A program made the position numbers and the translations under genes. This document shows positions 5,426-6,695 of a stretch of 6,695 bases of DNA, piece after piece; within the stretch, counting starts at the first letter, position 1; every line of letters begins with the position of its first letter. This DNA comes from an uncultured Eubacteriales bacterium (GTDB lineage Bacteria > Bacillota > Clostridia > Oscillospirales > Acutalibacteraceae). Location of the stretch: positions 1 to 6,695 of the forward strand of contig ONIF01000218.1 in assembly GCA_900317795.1 (NCBI GenBank), given 5' to 3'. Below the pieces are notes generated by a model. The model saw only the letters and a program-made list of their open reading frames with translations, did not search any database and was not told where the DNA came from.

Positions 5426-6388
5426 ACGGATTCTATTGTAAAAAAATTGGAAGAAAAAAGAATCAAAGTGCCGTATATGGTGCGCCTGTTCCGAAAGATC
5501 ATAAAATATATCGTACCAGATGAATGGGAATCCGATGTCATCGCAGAAAATCCTACCCCTATCGCCACTCCTGCTTATGATAAAAACTTAAAACATATTA
5601 CCATCCCAGAAGGTACATGTTTCATATCATACGATCAATTCAGACATAATACAGTCATGACCGATATTACAATTCCTTCTAGTGTTACTGAACTGGGAAA
5701 AGGTTGTTTTGAAGGTTGTTCTTCTTTACATCAAATATCTCTACCAAATAAAATCAAAGAAATTCCCGTTGATGCATTTAAGAATTGCACTTCTTTGATG
5801 CGTATTGATTTTCCCAAAAGTCTCCTAAGCATAGAATACGGTGCTTTTGAAAATTGTGTTTCTTTGACACAAATTAAGATTCCTGACTGCGTGACAGAAA
5901 TCGGATTTGCAGCTTTTAAAGATTGTTTTTCATTGGCAGAAGTCACACTTCCTGACAGCGTAACATACATTGGGAGATCAGGTTTTCATGGATGTAGTTC
6001 ATTGACCACAATTATCATTCCTATAGGCGTGAAAAGTATTGAATCTTTTACATTTTTTGGATGCGCTTCATTGAATAGCATCACGATTCCAGACGGAGTG
6101 GAAGGAATCGGGTGGTCAGCTTTTGCTGGATGTGCATCATTGGTCAAGATGTTTTTTCCTGACAGCGTGACATACATCGGAGAAAAAGCCTTTGACGGGT
6201 GCAATAGTCTGAACCTGGTTGTTGTGCTGAATAGGGAAGTCGATCTGTCCGAAAGCCTGATAGGGTATTACACCGATAACAACGGCTTATACCGAAAGAA
6301 AGACGACATGACCATCAAAGGCTACCGAAACTCCACCGCCGAGCAATACGCCCAAAAGAACAGCTTTGATTTTGTTCCCCTTGACTGA
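5039..6388 (+). CDS. BspA-type LRR sensor region and C-terminal cap (3' fragment)
   Basis: A 449-codon open frame, counted from TTG 5039, which is not a credible start because no ribosome site precedes it. It continues the repeats of the preceding frame (YAFCECTSLTSVMIPDSV onward). Order: rest of LRR block 1 to 5425; a non-repeat spacer of about 58 residues (5426-5599) with a basic amphipathic stretch VRLFRKIIKYIVPDEW; LRR block 2, nine 23-residue units (5600-6220); and a C-terminal cap ending STAEQYAQKNSFDFVPLD, which resembles the usual end of BspA-like proteins. BspA repeats are often found on secreted surface proteins, but here they follow kinase and NTPase domains with no signal peptide, so an intracellular sensor role is more likely. 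It stops at 6386-6388, 20 bases before the terminator. Confidence 0.7.
   Translation: MYAFCECTSLTSVMIPDSVTSIEEYAFCECTSLTSVMIPDSVASIEEYAFCGCTSLTSITIGNSVTSVGDSAFKGCSALTSIILPVSLKHLGNKVFENCISLKCVSIPDQLRLKEIGEGIFDGCVLLSDTDSIVKKLEEKRIKVPYMVRLFRKIIKYIVPDEWESDVIAENPTPIATPAYDKNLKHITIPEGTCFISYDQFRHNTVMTDITIPSSVTELGKGCFEGCSSLHQISLPNKIKEIPVDAFKNCTSLMRIDFPKSLLSIEYGAFENCVSLTQIKIPDCVTEIGFAAFKDCFSLAEVTLPDSVTYIGRSGFHGCSSLTTIIIPIGVKSIESFTFFGCASLNSITIPDGVEGIGWSAFAGCASLVKMFFPDSVTYIGEKAFDGCNSLNLVVVLNREVDLSESLIGYYTDNNGLYRKKDDMTIKGYRNSTAEQYAQKNSFDFVPLD
5600..6220 (+). repeat. LRR_5 block 2: nine diverged 69-bp units
   Basis: Nine uninterrupted units of 23 codons each follow the pattern xIPxxVxxIGxxAFxxCxSLxx. Unlike the centre of block 1 they differ widely in both protein and DNA sequence, and most are visibly more AT-rich (TCTTTG, TGTTCTTCTTTA for Ser-Leu and Cys-Ser-Ser-Leu, against AGCCTGACCTCC in block 1). 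They look older and under no recent homogenisation. The frame is intact throughout. Confidence 0.85.
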
Positions 6389-6408
6389 AAACATACAGTA
6401 CAACAACG

Positions 6409-6447
6409 CACCCGCTTGTCTTTTATATGACAGGCGGGTGTATTTTT
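6409..6447 (+). terminator. Rho-independent terminator of the three-gene unit
   Basis: CACCCGCTTGTC (6409-6420) pairs with GACAGGCGGGTG (6429-6440) over 12 bp with one G-U pair. The loop is TTTTATAT and the tail TATTTTT (6441-6447). It sits 20 bases after the last stop codon. On the minus strand the stem is followed by GCGTTGTTGT, a weak tail, so it is mainly a rightward terminator. Confidence 0.9.
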
Positions 6448-6517
6448 ATGGAAAGATAAATGAACGGCAACTGTTTATAGAATCGAGGTGTCACTCAGGC
6501 TTGTAAATGAGTGTGGG

Positions 6518-6695
6518 TGTGAACTACCCATTGTCTAAAGCCAATGGGCTTCCTGCTTCATCGTGTTCGTAACCTACTAACTCCACAGGCGTAAATTCGG
6601 GCTGAACCGTCCCTACTCGTTATTTATCAGGCTAAAAGCCTTAAACCTTCCGAAAGAATATTATTTGCAGCATTGACATCTCTGTCGTGGATAGT
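6518..6695 (-). mobile_element. IS200/IS605-type element, right end (right copy)
   Basis: Positions 6518-6665 are the reverse complement of 1-148 with 5 mismatches and include the same subterminal hairpin (arms 6542-6548 and 6527-6533) and terminal TTCAC. The element continues past the right edge with tnpB on the minus strand. Together the two copies place their right ends facing inward around the three-gene unit. Such an inverted pair is not a classical composite transposon, since these elements move as single strands with left and right ends on the same strand, but the arms could recombine and invert the 6.4 kb between them. Confidence 0.85.
6627..6695 (-). CDS. tnpB: tnpB 3' end (partial, runs off right edge)
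   Basis: The minus-strand frame from 6695 to the TGA at 6629-6627 encodes 22 residues with HDRDVNAANNILSEGLRLLA at its end. DRDxNAAxNI is the conserved C-terminal motif of TnpB/IS1341-type proteins, carrying the third RuvC catalytic aspartate. The family is an RNA-guided DNA nuclease. Nothing can be said about the rest of the protein from this window. Confidence 0.85.
   Translation of the reverse strand, partial: TIHDRDVNAANNILSEGLRLLA

Larger units (their letters stand above)
2510..6388 (+). pseudogene. Kinase - NB-ARC/STAND - BspA-LRR receptor-like gene, broken by two frame changes
   Basis: Three overlapping open frames (2510-4057, 3973-5055, 5039-6388) form one continuous domain order with no domain duplicated or missing. 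It runs kinase, NB-ARC P-loop and Walker B, ARC/winged helix, linker, LRR_5 block 1, spacer, LRR_5 block 2, BspA C-terminal cap. Repaired, it would encode about 1,300 aa. The change from frame 2 to frame 1 falls between about 4010 and 4057. The return to frame 2 is exactly at 5040/5041, inside a repeat unit. Neither downstream fragment has a convincing ribosome site of its own. The promoter, upstream genes and terminator remain intact, which suggests the breaks are recent. Alternatives are a sequencing or assembly fault in repeats, or a split system kept by translational coupling at the first break. Confidence 0.75.
6500..6695 (-). ncRNA. TnpB omega-RNA (reRNA) with guide, right copy
   Basis: By the IS200/IS605 rule the RNA is read leftward from the tnpB 3' end through the right end. 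The scaffold ends near 6519 and the guide lies at about 6518-6500 on the minus strand, beginning ACCCACACTCATTTAC. The scaffold differs from the left copy at only five positions over the shared 148 bases, yet the guide is unrelated. The RNA is convergent with the three-gene unit and would run toward its terminator. Its exact 5' end lies in tnpB, possibly outside the window. Confidence 0.55.

Noticed and set aside
6492..6513. Short hairpin CACTCA / TGAGTG next to the right element end
   Set aside because: Only 6 bp, no U-tract, and it lies in the flanking guide region; it is likely chance.

Overview
The window looks like an accessory island of a low-to-mid GC Gram-positive bacterium, most likely a gut-type Clostridia/Firmicutes genome. 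This rests on the strong AGGAG-type ribosome sites, an extended -10 promoter, BspA-type (LRR_5) leucine-rich repeats and IS200/IS605-type TnpB ends. I cannot name the species from the sequence.

Layout. Both edges carry the 3' end of a tnpB gene followed by its omega-RNA/right-end sequence, in inverted orientation (1-148 on the plus strand, 6518-6665 on the minus strand; I count 5 mismatches in 148). Between them lies one rightward transcription unit. It has a promoter at 181-210 overlapping an 8-bp-arm inverted repeat. Three genes follow: a 545-aa protein with an XRE-like helix-turn-helix segment and a large unrecognised C-terminal part (270-1907); a 173-aa protein that looks like one or two S1/OB-fold modules (1972-2493); and a long gene from 2510 to 6388. 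The unit closes with a strong intrinsic terminator at 6409-6447. No tRNA, rRNA or CRISPR array is visible.

The long gene is the main object. Read across two frame changes it encodes a Hanks-type protein kinase, then an NB-ARC-like STAND NTPase with winged helix, then two blocks of 23-residue BspA-type leucine-rich repeats and a typical BspA C-terminal cap. That is an effector - NTPase switch - LRR sensor layout like plant NLR immune receptors, with a kinase in the effector position. In this copy the reading frame breaks at about 4010-4057 and again at 5040/5041, so it is either a decaying gene, a split-protein system, or affected by sequence error inside repeats.

How the parts may work together (inference): the HTH protein could regulate the unit or act as a partner, the OB-fold protein could bind RNA or DNA, and the kinase-STAND-LRR protein could sense a ligand through its repeats, oligomerise with NTP and trigger phosphorylation. 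An anti-phage or other conflict role is plausible from architecture and the mobile flanks, but nothing in the sequence proves it.
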